Origin: an uncultured Neomegalonema sp.
Lineage (GTDB): Bacteria > Pseudomonadota > Alphaproteobacteria > Rhodobacterales > Rhodobacteraceae
Direction: 5' to 3'
Length of the DNA stretch: 64,000 nt
NCBI GenBank assembly: GCA_937990185.1
Contig: CALKBI010000017.1
Location: 1-64,000 of the forward strand
A model generated the notes under the pieces. The model had not been told where the DNA came from. It saw only the letters and a program-made list of their open reading frames with translations, and did no database searches. Position numbers and translations under genes: made by a program. Below are positions 7,340 through 16,609 of the stretch, piece after piece. Position 1 is the stretch's first letter. Each line of letters opens with the position of its first letter.

Positions 7340-8818
7340 TCAGCGCTTCATGTTTGCGATGGCACTCGCAATAATATCGACACCATCAGAAATCTTCTCC
7401 GATGGGATGGAAGAATACGCGAGACGCATATAATTTTTCGGCGGCCTTTGACCGCTCAAACTCTCGGGGGCAAAAAACGGCGCGCCCGGTTCAATCAAAA
7501 CGCCAAGCTCACGCAAGCGCGATCCCAAAATTGCCGTATCAATATTTTCCGGCGCGGCGATCCAAAAACTTGCACCGCCAAATTGAGGCGCACGCGCGCC
7601 GCTCAGCCCCACCCTTTCAAGGGCAGCTTGCATTGCGATACGGCGTTCTGAAAAAGCCGACCGCAATCGCCGGATCAACGCATCATGATGACCGAGTGCA
7701 AGGAAGTACGCAGCCGTGCGTTGCGTGTGTCCGGGCAAGTGCCTCAAGACCAAAGACCGCAAACCCCTTGCCTCCCGGATAACAGGATCAGGGGCCACTA
7801 AATAGCCCAGCCGCAATCCCGGAAATAAAGACTTCGAAAAGCTGCCAACATAAATAACGCGCCCCGACGGATCGAGGGACTTCAAGGCCGGTGCAGGACG
7901 TTGTAAAAAGCCCATCTCAAAATCATAATCATCTTCAACAATGACAAAATCATACTTTTCCGCCGCCTCTAATAAGGCCCGCCGCCGGGCAAGAGGCATT
8001 GTCGCCGTTGTCGGCGCGTGGTGACTTGGCGTGACGAACACGACGTCAGCATCGGCGAGGCGATCATCCACCGGCATTCCATGATCATCTACGGCTAATG
8101 TCGTGACATCCGCACCGAGCCGCAGCAACGTTTCACGTAAATCAGGGTAATTCGGGTCTTCAATGACCACTTTTGCACCGCGCGTACAAAGCATTTGAGC
8201 AATCAAAAACAGCGCATTCTGTGCACCGAGCGTAACAAGAATTTGCTCGGAACGCGCCATGACACCCCGCCGAGGCAATGACCTTGCACGAATATAATCG
8301 ACCAATAACGGGTCATCCGCCGCCCCTTTATCGCCCGCCATAGCCTCAAAGTTTCGAAGTCCCAACGCCTGACGCGCGCAATCGCGCCAATCAGAATGGA
8401 TAAAGAGCGATGGATCAGCTTGACCGTAAACAAATGGGAATTTGTACTCGCGCCAGTTCAAGGGCTTTTCGACCCGTAGCCCATCGGCATAGCTCATTCC
8501 GATCCGCGAACCCCAATCGACGACGCTATCGTCTTCGGATGGATCAATATGCCCGGTTGTCCCGGCAGGCGCTTGCATACCGACGAAATAACCGCTTCGG
8601 TCTCGTCCCTCGAGGTATCCGTCGGCCACAAGTGCCTGATACGCCAATGTCACTGTATTTCTGGAGACCCCAAGTTGTGCCGCCATTCCCCGTGTTGAAG
8701 GCACGGCTTCTCCGGGCATCAATCGGCGCGATAAGATAGCTGAAACCAGCATTTCTCTGACTTGCGCTTGCAAGCCAACCCCGTCGAGAGGGTTAAGATG
8801 AAATAAAGCTTCCTTCAT
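7340..8818 (-). CDS. MocR/GabR-type PLP-dependent transcriptional regulator
   Basis: A 492-residue fusion of a GntR-type winged helix (about residues 10-80, PSTRGMAAQLGVSRNTVTLAYQAL) to a class I aminotransferase-like domain. The PLP-lysine context is SFSKSLFPGLRLGY. Such regulators sense amino compounds or PLP. The gene is divergent from an omega-amino acid:pyruvate aminotransferase, so it probably controls that gene in response to beta-alanine, taurine or a similar amine. The two copies of TCCAAT just upstream of its start are candidate operator elements. PdxR-like control of PLP synthesis is an alternative, but no pdx gene is nearby. Confidence 0.92.
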   Translation of the reverse strand: MKEALFHLNPLDGVGLQAQVREMLVSAILSRRLMPGEAVPSTRGMAAQLGVSRNTVTLAYQALVADGYLEGRDRSGYFVGMQAPAGTTGHIDPSEDDSVVDWGSRIGMSYADGLRVEKPLNWREYKFPFVYGQADPSLFIHSDWRDCARQALGLRNFEAMAGDKGAADDPLLVDYIRARSLPRRGVMARSEQILVTLGAQNALFLIAQMLCTRGAKVVIEDPNYPDLRETLLRLGADVTTLAVDDHGMPVDDRLADADVVFVTPSHHAPTTATMPLARRRALLEAAEKYDFVIVEDDYDFEMGFLQRPAPALKSLDPSGRVIYVGSFSKSLFPGLRLGYLVAPDPVIREARGLRSLVLRHLPGHTQRTAAYFLALGHHDALIRRLRSAFSERRIAMQAALERVGLSGARAPQFGGASFWIAAPENIDTAILGSRLRELGVLIEPGAPFFAPESLSGQRPPKNYMRLAYSSIPSEKISDGVDIIASAIANMKR

Positions 8819-8986
8819 GGGTCCAATACTTGCTCAGATGATAGATCCAATGCACAACTACAGGGCAGTATCTGGCCTCACCTATACGCTGAATTGGCGC
8901 TAAACGGAAATGGCAGATTCGTCTAGCGTTTCTTTGCAATCACACGAGCCAGCATGAGTCTGTGCCGTATTTCGGAGGAAATAAAA

Positions 8987-10333
8987 ATGGACGGATCAGC
9001 ACCAAGTTTCTCGACGAACTCTCTCGAAAGCCACTGGATGCCCTTCAGTGGCAACCGTGATTTCAAGGCGTCACCGCGTCTCGTGACACAAAGCTCAGGC
9101 GCTTACCTTACTGATCATAAAGGCAATAAGCTGATCGACGGATCATCTGGCCTGTTTTGCGTTCCTCTCGGACATGGCCGAAAAGAAATTGCGGACGCTG
9201 TACATGCTCAGATGATGCAAAATGATTATGTCTCGCCATTCCAGACTGGTCAGCTCGGGTCGTTCGAATTGGCAGAAGTCGTTGCGCGTAAATTGCCCGA
9301 CCCGTTCAACCACGTTTTCTTTGTGAACTCTGGTTCCGAGGCCATCGATACTTCGCTTAAGATGGTCATGGCCTATCACCGTGCGCGCGGCGAAGCGCAT
9401 CGGGTACGGTATGTTAGCCGTGAACGCGCCTATCATGGCGTAAACATCGGCGGTGTCTCACTGGCTGGTATGGTCAAGAACCGTGAGACTTTCCCGCATG
9501 TGATGCCAAACGTTGTGACGATGCGCCACACATGGACAGGCGACGATATGTTTGTGAAGGGCCAGCCCGAAAATGGCCGTGAACTCGCCGACGATCTGCA
9601 ACGCCATTGCGAAACCTATGGCGGCTCGACTATTGCGGCTTGCTATATTGAACCGGTCGCAGGCTCGACGGGTACACTCGTTCCGCCAAAAGGATACCTC
9701 GAACGTGTTCGCGAGATTTGTGACGAACACGGTATCGTGCTGGTGTTCGATGAAGTCATTACTGGATTTGGTCGCTTGGGAACCGCATTCGCCGCGCATA
9801 AATTTGGTGTGACGCCAGATATTATGACGATGGCGAAAGCTCTCACGAATGGTGCAATCCCAATGGGCGCAGTTGCTGCGACTGACGAGATTTACGAAAC
9901 CATCACCAATACTGCTCCTGAAAACGCTATCGAGTTCTTCCACGGTTACACATATTCGGGTCATCCCGCTGCTTGTGCCGCTGGTTTGGCGACACAAAAA
10001 ATCATGGATGATGAAGGCCTGTTTGAGAAATCAGCGGCGCTTTCAGAGTACTTCCTGGATGCGCTTTGGTCGCTTAAAGGTCATGAGCTTGTGCGCGATC
10101 TTCGCGGTATCGGCCTGATGGGTGCTGTGGATGTTCACCACGACGGCGTACCGGGTCGGCGCGGTGGCAACCTTCAAAAGGCTCTGTTCTGGAACGGATG
10201 TCACATCAAGTTCACCGGTGATAATGCCGTTGTCGCTCCAATGTTCATCTCTGAACACAGCCATATCGACGAAATCGTTGATTGCCTGCGTAAGACTTTG
10301 GATGAAGAACTTGAGGCTTCCGTCAAGGCCTAG
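8987..10333 (+). CDS. Class III aminotransferase, beta-alanine/omega-amino acid:pyruvate type
   Basis: A 448-residue PLP-dependent omega-aminotransferase (EC 2.6.1.18-like). I start it at the ATG with GGAGG 8 bases upstream instead of the earlier ATG at 8954. The N-terminal LESHWMPFSGNRDFKASPR closely resembles beta-alanine:pyruvate transaminases. PLP-site residues: NSGSEA (114-119), YHG, DEVITGFGR (Asp255) and Lys284 in MTMAKALTNG. It moves the amino group from beta-alanine or another omega-amino acid to pyruvate, giving L-alanine, which could in turn be used by the alanine dehydrogenase encoded 5 kb away. The divergent MocR regulator supports inducible amine catabolism. The exact amine donor is not determinable. 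Confidence 0.93.
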   Translation: MDGSAPSFSTNSLESHWMPFSGNRDFKASPRLVTQSSGAYLTDHKGNKLIDGSSGLFCVPLGHGRKEIADAVHAQMMQNDYVSPFQTGQLGSFELAEVVARKLPDPFNHVFFVNSGSEAIDTSLKMVMAYHRARGEAHRVRYVSRERAYHGVNIGGVSLAGMVKNRETFPHVMPNVVTMRHTWTGDDMFVKGQPENGRELADDLQRHCETYGGSTIAACYIEPVAGSTGTLVPPKGYLERVREICDEHGIVLVFDEVITGFGRLGTAFAAHKFGVTPDIMTMAKALTNGAIPMGAVAATDEIYETITNTAPENAIEFFHGYTYSGHPAACAAGLATQKIMDDEGLFEKSAALSEYFLDALWSLKGHELVRDLRGIGLMGAVDVHHDGVPGRRGGNLQKALFWNGCHIKFTGDNAVVAPMFISEHSHIDEIVDCLRKTLDEELEASVKA

Positions 10334-10368
10334 TGCAAAGTTCGGGCTAAGGCTCTAGCAAAAATTGA

Positions 10369-10401
10369 AGCCCGGAGTGTCATTGCTCCGGGCTTTTTTT
10401 T
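10369..10401 (+). terminator. Rho-independent terminator of the aminotransferase gene
   Basis: Perfect nine-base-pair hairpin AGCCCGGAG / CTCCGGGCT (10369-10377 and 10386-10394) with an 8-base loop, followed by a run of eight Ts (10394-10401). It lies 35 bases after the aminotransferase stop. Confidence 0.93.
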
Positions 10402-10492
10402 ACAGCGCTGGTCCTTCAAACAACGACTCTTTGTCACACGCCTTTTCTGAAACACGCTTTCCCCGGACGCCAAACCGAATTATGGTCCGCGC

Positions 10493-11044
10493 ATGGACGA
10501 AGGATATACAGCAGAGCGACTGCTTGTTTCAGTGGCGCGTAAAGATAGTGAAGCCTTTCGACGGCTCTATGATCTCGCCTCGCCGAAACTTTTCGCGATC
10601 ACATTACGCATATGCCGCGACAGAGGTCTGGCAGAGGATGCCTTGCAAGATACATTTACAGCGATCTGGAGGCGGGCTTCCGCATTTGACTCGCGGCGTG
10701 GAACGGGAATGGTCTGGCTCGCGGCAATAGCACGAAATCGGGCGATAAATGTCTTGCGGCGGAGTTCCAAAGACACCAGCACGCGAGCCGGTATTTATCA
10801 AAAAGATGCGCTCCGTTTGCCTGATCTTTATGATGCACGGCTTGACTACGCAGAACTGGATTCTTTTATGCGATGTCTGGATGAGCTGGACGAAACCCCG
10901 CGCCAAGCAGTGTTGCTCGCTTATTATGAAGGCTGGACACGTGAAGAGCTGGGTCGACGGCTCGAAGAACCAGTCAATACAATAAAATCCCGCCTACGCA
11001 TTGGATTTAACAAGCTCCGTCACTGTCTGGAGCGCGCAAAATAA
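10493..11044 (+). CDS. ECF-type RNA polymerase sigma factor
   Basis: A 183-residue sigma-70 family protein with region 2 (DSEAFRRLYDLASPKLFAIT, then AEDALQDTFTAIWR) and a C-terminal region 4 helix-turn-helix (YYEGWTREELGRRL, NTIKSRLRIGFNKLR). It belongs to the group paired with RskA/ChrR-like anti-sigma factors. Its stop overlaps the ATG of the next gene (TAATG), which encodes that anti-sigma factor. No nearby gene clearly shows a matching promoter, so the stress it answers to is unknown. Confidence 0.94.
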   Translation: MDEGYTAERLLVSVARKDSEAFRRLYDLASPKLFAITLRICRDRGLAEDALQDTFTAIWRRASAFDSRRGTGMVWLAAIARNRAINVLRRSSKDTSTRAGIYQKDALRLPDLYDARLDYAELDSFMRCLDELDETPRQAVLLAYYEGWTREELGRRLEEPVNTIKSRLRIGFNKLRHCLERAK

Positions 11045-11709
11045 TGGCCAGTAAATCAAAGCACATCCAAGCCGCAGAAACAGCGCTCGGAATCGAACCC
11101 ATTGGCGCGGAGACAAAGAAAGAAAGCGAACTACGCCGCCAGTGGGAAAGGTTTTTTGCCCCGCTCGGACTGGCTTTGCGCGAAGAATATCCTCCGCAAG
11201 ATATGTGGTATCGCATTCAAGCCGCCCTTGATCGTGCAGATGATCAGCGGAAAATTCGGCAAACGAAACGAGGAATGAAGCGCTGGCGTTTGGCTGCGCT
11301 CGCAGCGAGTGTCATAGCGGCAGGTCTTGCCGCTTTTGTTGTTATAAAAAGACCTGAAGCGATATCTCTGAGTGTAGAAAAAACCGAACATTATATTGCG
11401 GTTGCGACCTCTAATGAGAACGAAGGCGCTCTTATTGTGGAGTATGATCCTAGTGATGAGATGGTACGGCTCCGTCCGGTCGGCCTAACATTTGATGACC
11501 GTGGCGATTTTCAAATCTGGCATTCTGCAGGAGAGAGCGAGCCTGCTCCCGTAGGTTTGCTATTAGCCAAAAGTGAAACACGCTTGCCACTCGTTGCGAA
11601 TATTGGCGATACAATCGAAGTTAGCCTTGAGCCGAAGGACGCTTCAACGAGCAAAGCTCCAACCGGCCCTGTTCTCTATAGAGGAAAACTCGCGGCGCCC
11701 CAGGAATGA
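11044..11709 (+). CDS. RskA-family anti-sigma factor
   Basis: A 221-residue single-pass membrane protein. The cytoplasmic part (1-78) should bind the sigma factor; a transmembrane helix lies at about residues 80-100 (LAALAASVIAAGLAAFVVI); the periplasmic RskA domain follows, with FQIWHSAGESEPAPVGLL typical of the family. Overlap with the sigma gene (TAATG) and matching order indicate a cognate pair. I see no zinc-binding HxxxCxxC motif, so it is not a ZAS-type anti-sigma factor. Release probably needs regulated proteolysis, as for other RskA proteins. Confidence 0.88.
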   Translation: MASKSKHIQAAETALGIEPIGAETKKESELRRQWERFFAPLGLALREEYPPQDMWYRIQAALDRADDQRKIRQTKRGMKRWRLAALAASVIAAGLAAFVVIKRPEAISLSVEKTEHYIAVATSNENEGALIVEYDPSDEMVRLRPVGLTFDDRGDFQIWHSAGESEPAPVGLLLAKSETRLPLVANIGDTIEVSLEPKDASTSKAPTGPVLYRGKLAAPQE

Positions 11710-12735
11710 CTACTGCGCTCTCGCAATCAAACTATTGAGCACAGGGTCCACAGCGTAATCGCCTGTTTTCAGGAAAACGAGCAATGCCCGTTCATTCAAC
11801 GTCAAAAGCCCCTCACGGCAGAGGTGATTAATCAACCAACGCGCCTCTAATGAATCTACGCGCGCCGCACCGTCAGATTTGTCATTATTACGGAGCGTAT
11901 AAGCATCATCCAAAGGCGACAAATTACCAAATGCTGATTTGATATCCGCGAACTCTCCTGCGGATCTGGTCTCGGGTAAATTCCGCAAGGCAACTGCAGA
12001 AGCAAAACCAATCACACCAGAGCTAGGACGGTTCAACCAGGAATCAATCTCCCGCAACCGATCTCGTGTCGGCGTTACATATCCGTTTTGATCAAGCAGG
12101 TAGTTCGATATGACATTAACGAACAGCATGGTCCAAGCAGGACATTTTACCCCACGATCAATGGTTCTGTTCAAGTCGTAAACCAATGTCGCTTCATCTA
12201 GACTAATAGCATCTGATCGTGATCCGGACTTGGCATAAATCACACGGCGCAGCAGGGACACCTCGGGATCACTGATGATACCCTTTTCCAAAGAAAGGTT
12301 TGCGGTGATGGTTTTGTTTCCATCCGCGATAGCATCACGAACCGTTTCCAGCGCAAGCATTTCAAGTCGGTGCGGCACATGAACGGCGCGCTCTAAGATA
12401 GTTACGAGAGCCTCTAATTCTGCCGCTCCACGAAGTTTTCCTTCATGCAGAATATGTTGCTCAAGCCATCCCGCATCCGCCTCACTGACATATCCTTCAG
12501 GATGTGCCTGATCGACCAGATATGCGGTTAAAGATTCGACCAGAAAATCATCCCATTCCGCACACCCATACTCTATCGCTTTATGCATACGAAAGAGCAT
12601 TTCAGTCTCGGATTTAGAAAGCTTACCGTCGGGCCATACTTGTCGGCGAAGGATAAGCACTTCTTCCAGCGTTACGGTTTTCTTTTTGATGATCGAGGAC
12701 AAAACGTCATGCGGTTCAGCGGCAGAAATGCCCAT
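11710..12735 (-). CDS. Hypothetical protein with internally duplicated helical domain
   Basis: A 341-residue protein of unknown function, started at the ATG preceded by GGAG at 8 bases (an ATG at 12768 is also in frame). It has no signal peptide or membrane segment. Two related halves are visible. The first reads LILRRQVWPDGKLSKSE, a middle W-DDF segment, AYLVDQ, then WLEQHI; the second reads SLLRRVIYAKSGSRSDAISLDEA, W-TMLF, NYLLDQNGYVTPT, then WL. A shorter third copy may lie at the C-terminus (EARWLINHLCREGLLTLNERALL). The acidic loops recall TerB-like or calcium-binding helical repeats, but I cannot assign the family. It ends next to the anti-sigma stop (convergent). Confidence 0.8.
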   Translation of the reverse strand: MGISAAEPHDVLSSIIKKKTVTLEEVLILRRQVWPDGKLSKSETEMLFRMHKAIEYGCAEWDDFLVESLTAYLVDQAHPEGYVSEADAGWLEQHILHEGKLRGAAELEALVTILERAVHVPHRLEMLALETVRDAIADGNKTITANLSLEKGIISDPEVSLLRRVIYAKSGSRSDAISLDEATLVYDLNRTIDRGVKCPAWTMLFVNVISNYLLDQNGYVTPTRDRLREIDSWLNRPSSGVIGFASAVALRNLPETRSAGEFADIKSAFGNLSPLDDAYTLRNNDKSDGAARVDSLEARWLINHLCREGLLTLNERALLVFLKTGDYAVDPVLNSLIARAQ

Positions 12736-12792
12736 AGATCTACTCCGGGAAGACAGGTAGCTCCTCATTAACCAAATTTAGTTAACAACTAT

Positions 12793-14610
12793 TTACGCGG
12801 CTTCACTGGCCTCTTGCCTCTGCCACATTTCGGCATAAAGGCCCGCTTGGAGCAAGAGACTTGCGTGCGATCCGCGTTCAGCAACCTGTCCATCCTGCAT
12901 GACCAGGATTTCATCTGCATCGACAATCGTTGAAAGCCGGTGAGCAATCGTTACCACCGTTCGGTTCTCGGATAACCGCCTCAGACTATCCTGAATGTCC
13001 CGTTCAGTTCCGCTATCTAACGCGGAAGTTGCCTCGTCTAATATCAGGATAGGTGGATTTTTGAGGATTGCGCGAGCAATCGCCACACGCTGTTTCTCGC
13101 CACCCGACAGCTTTAATCCACGCTCTCCAACAATCGTATCGTATCCATCTGGCAGGCTCTCAACGAATTCATGGATGGCTGCATCGCGCGCCGCTTGCTC
13201 AATTTGCTCTGACGTCGCCTCGGGATCGCCGTATCCAATATTATACCGGATCGTGTCGTTAAAGAGCACAGTGTCTTGGGGCACGACGCCAATCTTTTGG
13301 CGCAAGCTTTCTTGTGTCACATCGCGCAAGTCTTGTCCGTCAATGGTAATCCGCCCGCCGCTGACATCATAAAATCTGAACAACAAACGAGCGATAGTCG
13401 ACTTCCCTGCTCCGCTTTGTCCGATCACGGCGACAGTCCCGCCGCCACGCGCAGCAAAATCGACGCCCTTTAAGATGGTACGTTCAGGTTCATAATGAAA
13501 TTGCACGCCTTCAAACTTCACTCGCCCTTCGGTGACGACCAATGCTTTGGCGCCGGGTTTATCCTGAACCTCAGCAGGCTGTCCGAGCAAGGTGAACATA
13601 TCACCCATATCAATGAGCGATTGCCGGATCTCGCGATAAACAGTGCCGAGAAAGTTCAAAGGCATAGTGATCTGCATCATCAAGGCATTCACCAAAACAA
13701 AGTCACCAACGGTCAACTGACCCGCCAGTACTTTATTTGCCGCAAATACCATCACAAAGCCCAAGCCAACCGAGATAATGACAGACTGACCAAGATTGAG
13801 AAACGCTAACGTCGTTTGTGTTTTAACCGCAGCATTTTCATATCCGATCATAGCACCTTCATATCGGTCGCTCTCACGGCGTTCGGCGGAGAAATATTTG
13901 ACCGTCTCATAATTAAGCAATGCATCGACAGCTTTTTGGTTGGCGTCCGTATCCTTGTCGTTCATGTCTCTGCGAATTTTCACACGCCACTCAGTGACTT
14001 TGAATGTGAAAAACACATAGACCACAATCGTCGCGATAATGACCGCGAGGAACCATGGCCCGAAATGCCAAAAGAAAATTCCGGCCACGAGAAACAATTC
14101 CAAGACCAAAGGCACAATCGAGAACAGCATGAACCTCAGCAGAAACTCGACGCCCTTTACGCCCCGTTCGATAATCCGGCTCATAGCGCCGGTTTTTCGC
14201 TCTAAATGAAAGCGCAGGCTAAGACTGTGGACGTGACGAAATGTGCGGATCGCAAGCCGTCGCAGCGCTCGTTGTCCAACACGGCTAAAAACGGCATCCC
14301 TTAATTGCGCGAATAAGATTTGTGAAACCCTAGCGGCGCAATAGGCCATCACCAATGCCACAGGAGCGACTAAGAAAGCACCTTGCGGAATCTCGCCATC
14401 TTTAAGCGGGACAATCGCATCAACAGCATACTTAAAGAAAAACGGCGTAACGACCGTAGCAATCTTGGCGAGTATCAGAAAGCCAACCGCTGTGATCACC
14501 CGGATTTTAGCCTCAGCCTCGCCTTCCGGCCAAAGGTACGGCAAAACTTGCCGCACAACCGACCATTCAGCGACACCGTCGGTATGCTGGCGTTTCTTCA
14601 TTCCACGCAT
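12793..14610 (-). CDS. Atm1/HmtA-type ABC exporter (fused permease-ATPase)
   Basis: A 605-residue half-transporter of the ABCB7/Atm1 family, which exports glutathione-linked sulfur or metal compounds across the inner membrane. About six transmembrane helices occupy residues 35-310. The nucleotide-binding domain has Walker A GQSGAGKS, signature LSGGEKQR, Walker B ILILDEATSALD and the H-loop TIAHRLST. The Atm1-type N-terminus (VLPYLWPEG) and the helix-5 stretch LNFLGTVYREIRQSLIDM are characteristic. It is a single gene; a tRNA lies upstream on the same strand. Substrate is inferred from the family. The alternative start is the Met three residues in. Confidence 0.93.
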   Translation of the reverse strand: MRGMKKRQHTDGVAEWSVVRQVLPYLWPEGEAEAKIRVITAVGFLILAKIATVVTPFFFKYAVDAIVPLKDGEIPQGAFLVAPVALVMAYCAARVSQILFAQLRDAVFSRVGQRALRRLAIRTFRHVHSLSLRFHLERKTGAMSRIIERGVKGVEFLLRFMLFSIVPLVLELFLVAGIFFWHFGPWFLAVIIATIVVYVFFTFKVTEWRVKIRRDMNDKDTDANQKAVDALLNYETVKYFSAERRESDRYEGAMIGYENAAVKTQTTLAFLNLGQSVIISVGLGFVMVFAANKVLAGQLTVGDFVLVNALMMQITMPLNFLGTVYREIRQSLIDMGDMFTLLGQPAEVQDKPGAKALVVTEGRVKFEGVQFHYEPERTILKGVDFAARGGGTVAVIGQSGAGKSTIARLLFRFYDVSGGRITIDGQDLRDVTQESLRQKIGVVPQDTVLFNDTIRYNIGYGDPEATSEQIEQAARDAAIHEFVESLPDGYDTIVGERGLKLSGGEKQRVAIARAILKNPPILILDEATSALDSGTERDIQDSLRRLSENRTVVTIAHRLSTIVDADEILVMQDGQVAERGSHASLLLQAGLYAEMWQRQEASEAA

Positions 14611-14779
14611 ATAGGAACTATCTCTTGGGTCATCTCACGGATAGATAGCGTACTAGATTCATTCCGCAACGCAGGAATAGGTTTAAAGCAACCAACGGGC
14701 TTTGCTTTTGATCTTCAAGCCATAATAGATCGAATCTTGACGCAAAAGACGATCAGTTTCCTAAATATTCTACAGCAAT

Positions 14780-14806
14780 AAGTTAAACGCGAAAGATTTT
14801 TTCGCG
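14780..14806 (-). terminator. Possible terminator after tRNA-Thr
   Basis: Seven-base-pair hairpin CGCGAAA / TTTCGCG (14788-14794 and 14800-14806, loop 5 bases) about 30 bases after the tRNA 3' end on the minus strand, followed by a short T/A-rich run. The T tract is interrupted, so the call is tentative. Confidence 0.4.
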
Positions 14807-14837
14807 CATTATATGTCAACAATATCAATGCATTAAA

Positions 14838-14912
<75 letters not shown>

Positions 14913-15107
14913 GATGCGCGGTCTTTAGACTGGGAGTGCTACCAAATCAACACCAAACCAAGCAACATCAGAAATTGCTTCACCCGCACGCGTTGTCTGG
15001 TCGCAGTATGCAGGTAGCACCATTCACCAACAATTCACCCAAACATTGTAAATCTTTTTAAGCAAATAGCTAATTTTGCTTTTTGCGTGATCGTGTGGAG
15101 ATCTTAC

Positions 15108-16283
15108 ATGGCCGAGATTCTTAATTACAAAGGTAATGAAGAAAATAGCAGCAGCGCTCATTCGCCTATTGCCACGGGCGACTCAACGCTGATGCTGAAA
15201 ATTCTAAAAGACAGCATTGATGCCCTGCCGTCAGGCCTCGCTGTATTCGACGCAGAAGATCGGCTAATTTTAGTTAATAATGTTTACCGTAAAATGCTCC
15301 CCGATGGCGCCGCAATGCTAGACGCGGGAGCAAGTTTCCTTGAGATGGCACGCAGAAATGCAGAAAAGCATTTTGGCATTGATGAAAAAGATATTGACGA
15401 CTGGATGGCCAAACGTCTGGCGTACAGAGATTCTCCAAACGGGTGTTTTGATCAAAAATTGAGCGATGGACGTTGGTGTCGGATTGAAGAAAGCCGCACA
15501 TCGGATGGTGGAACAGTCACGAATTGGACCGACATCACTGACTTGAAGTTGCAAGAACAAGTCACCGATAGTTACTCACAGGCCTTGATGACGACAAACC
15601 AACAGTTAAAAGAATTCGCTCACGCGGCGTCCCATGACTTGCAAGAACCGCTCAGAAAGATTGAAACCTTCGGGGGGCGGTTATCAGAAAAATGCGGTGA
15701 TCAATTAGGCGAGAGTGGTGCCAAATACCTAGATCGAATTATCGATGCGACAGGGAGAATGCGTCGTCTTGTCGAGGACTTGTTAAGCTTCGCGAAAGCC
15801 ACTGACAAAAAATCCACATTTGAAGAAGTTGAACTAAACACCATTCTCCAAGATGCTCTTTACACACTAGATCTCAGCATCGATGAGCAAAATGCGCAAA
15901 TCTGCATCGATGAATTACCGAGAATGATCGGTGACTTTACCCAACTTTCCCGCCTATTTCAGAACCTTCTGTCCAATGCGATGAAATATGTTGCTCCTGG
16001 CACTATTTCTAAGATCCAAGTGGAAGCCAGCTCCCTTGAGCATGATCACGTCACAATTGCAATCCGCGATAACGGCATTGGCTTTGAACAAAAAAACGCA
16101 GAAAAGATTTTCGAGGCTTTCCAACGCCTACACGGGCGCTCAGGACAATACGAAGGTTCTGGCATCGGCCTCGCGTCTTGTCGAAAAATTGTGGATCAGC
16201 ATGAGGGAAGTATCCGTGCTGAAAGCACACCAAATGTTGGCAGCACGTTTTTTGTAACGCTTCCGCTGACTCTCACAAAATAA
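15108..16283 (+). CDS. PAS-domain sensor histidine kinase (soluble)
   Basis: A 391-residue histidine kinase, started at the ATG with GGAG 7 bases upstream. A PAS fold spans about residues 33-145 (GLAVFDAEDRLILVNNVYRKM ... WTDITDLK). The HisKA domain carries the H-box AHAASHDLQEPLRKI with His176. The ATPase domain shows the N box (LFQNLLSNAMKY), G1 (IRDNGIGF), F box (FEAFQRLHG) and G2 (GSGIGL). No transmembrane segment is present, so it senses a cytoplasmic signal. HisKA sequences of the HDLQEPLR type resemble bacteriophytochrome-like kinases, but there is no GAF/PHY module. No response regulator is adjacent (orphan kinase). Confidence 0.92.
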   Translation: MAEILNYKGNEENSSSAHSPIATGDSTLMLKILKDSIDALPSGLAVFDAEDRLILVNNVYRKMLPDGAAMLDAGASFLEMARRNAEKHFGIDEKDIDDWMAKRLAYRDSPNGCFDQKLSDGRWCRIEESRTSDGGTVTNWTDITDLKLQEQVTDSYSQALMTTNQQLKEFAHAASHDLQEPLRKIETFGGRLSEKCGDQLGESGAKYLDRIIDATGRMRRLVEDLLSFAKATDKKSTFEEVELNTILQDALYTLDLSIDEQNAQICIDELPRMIGDFTQLSRLFQNLLSNAMKYVAPGTISKIQVEASSLEHDHVTIAIRDNGIGFEQKNAEKIFEAFQRLHGRSGQYEGSGIGLASCRKIVDQHEGSIRAESTPNVGSTFFVTLPLTLTK

Positions 16284-16609
16284 GCCAGTGCGCGGCTTAT
16301 CGCGCACCCTCATTTTCCCTGACTGACTTACCCCGTCATAAACTTCGGGGTTAAGTACGCTCGCGCGAAATCCTAATGGCTATAGCCAATTCTGGAACGC
16401 AAATGGGCGCAAAAGATTTGCTGATTGTCTTTGAAGGCAATCACTGAACCTTCATGCCGCAGCCAGAGTATTTGCCATTTGGTTAAAAATCCGCCTAGGG
16501 TTTACCAGGACAAAAGCGGGAATGCCCCAGAGGGGCCATATCTGTTTTGGGACGATGGCACGGTATGCGTAATCTACGTGTCATCAATGCGAATAAAGAG
16601 GACAACAAG
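16284..16609. other. Intergenic region, 326 bases, with hairpins
   Basis: No gene is supported here. Its start holds a hairpin (GTGCGCG / CGCGCAC, 16288-16307) that could terminate the kinase gene, and a second hairpin CTTACCCCG / CGGGGTTAAG at 16327-16355 with one bulge. The rest should contain the promoter and leader of the downstream ABC importer operon, but no confident -35/-10 pair was picked. Confidence 0.5.
16288..16316 (+). terminator. Possible terminator of the histidine kinase gene
   Basis: Seven-base-pair GC-rich hairpin (arms 16288-16294 and 16301-16307, loop GCTTAT) directly after the stop, followed by CCTCATTTT. The T run is short and not immediate, so efficiency is uncertain. 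Confidence 0.45.

Noticed and set aside
9458-9997. 179-residue open frame antisense to the aminotransferase gene
   Set aside because: Overlaps an intact, well-matched enzyme gene and shows no recognisable domain.
16327-16355. Hairpin CTTACCCCG / CGGGGTTAAG upstream of the ABC importer as a riboswitch
   Set aside because: Too small and simple for any known riboswitch class; no further conserved stems nearby.
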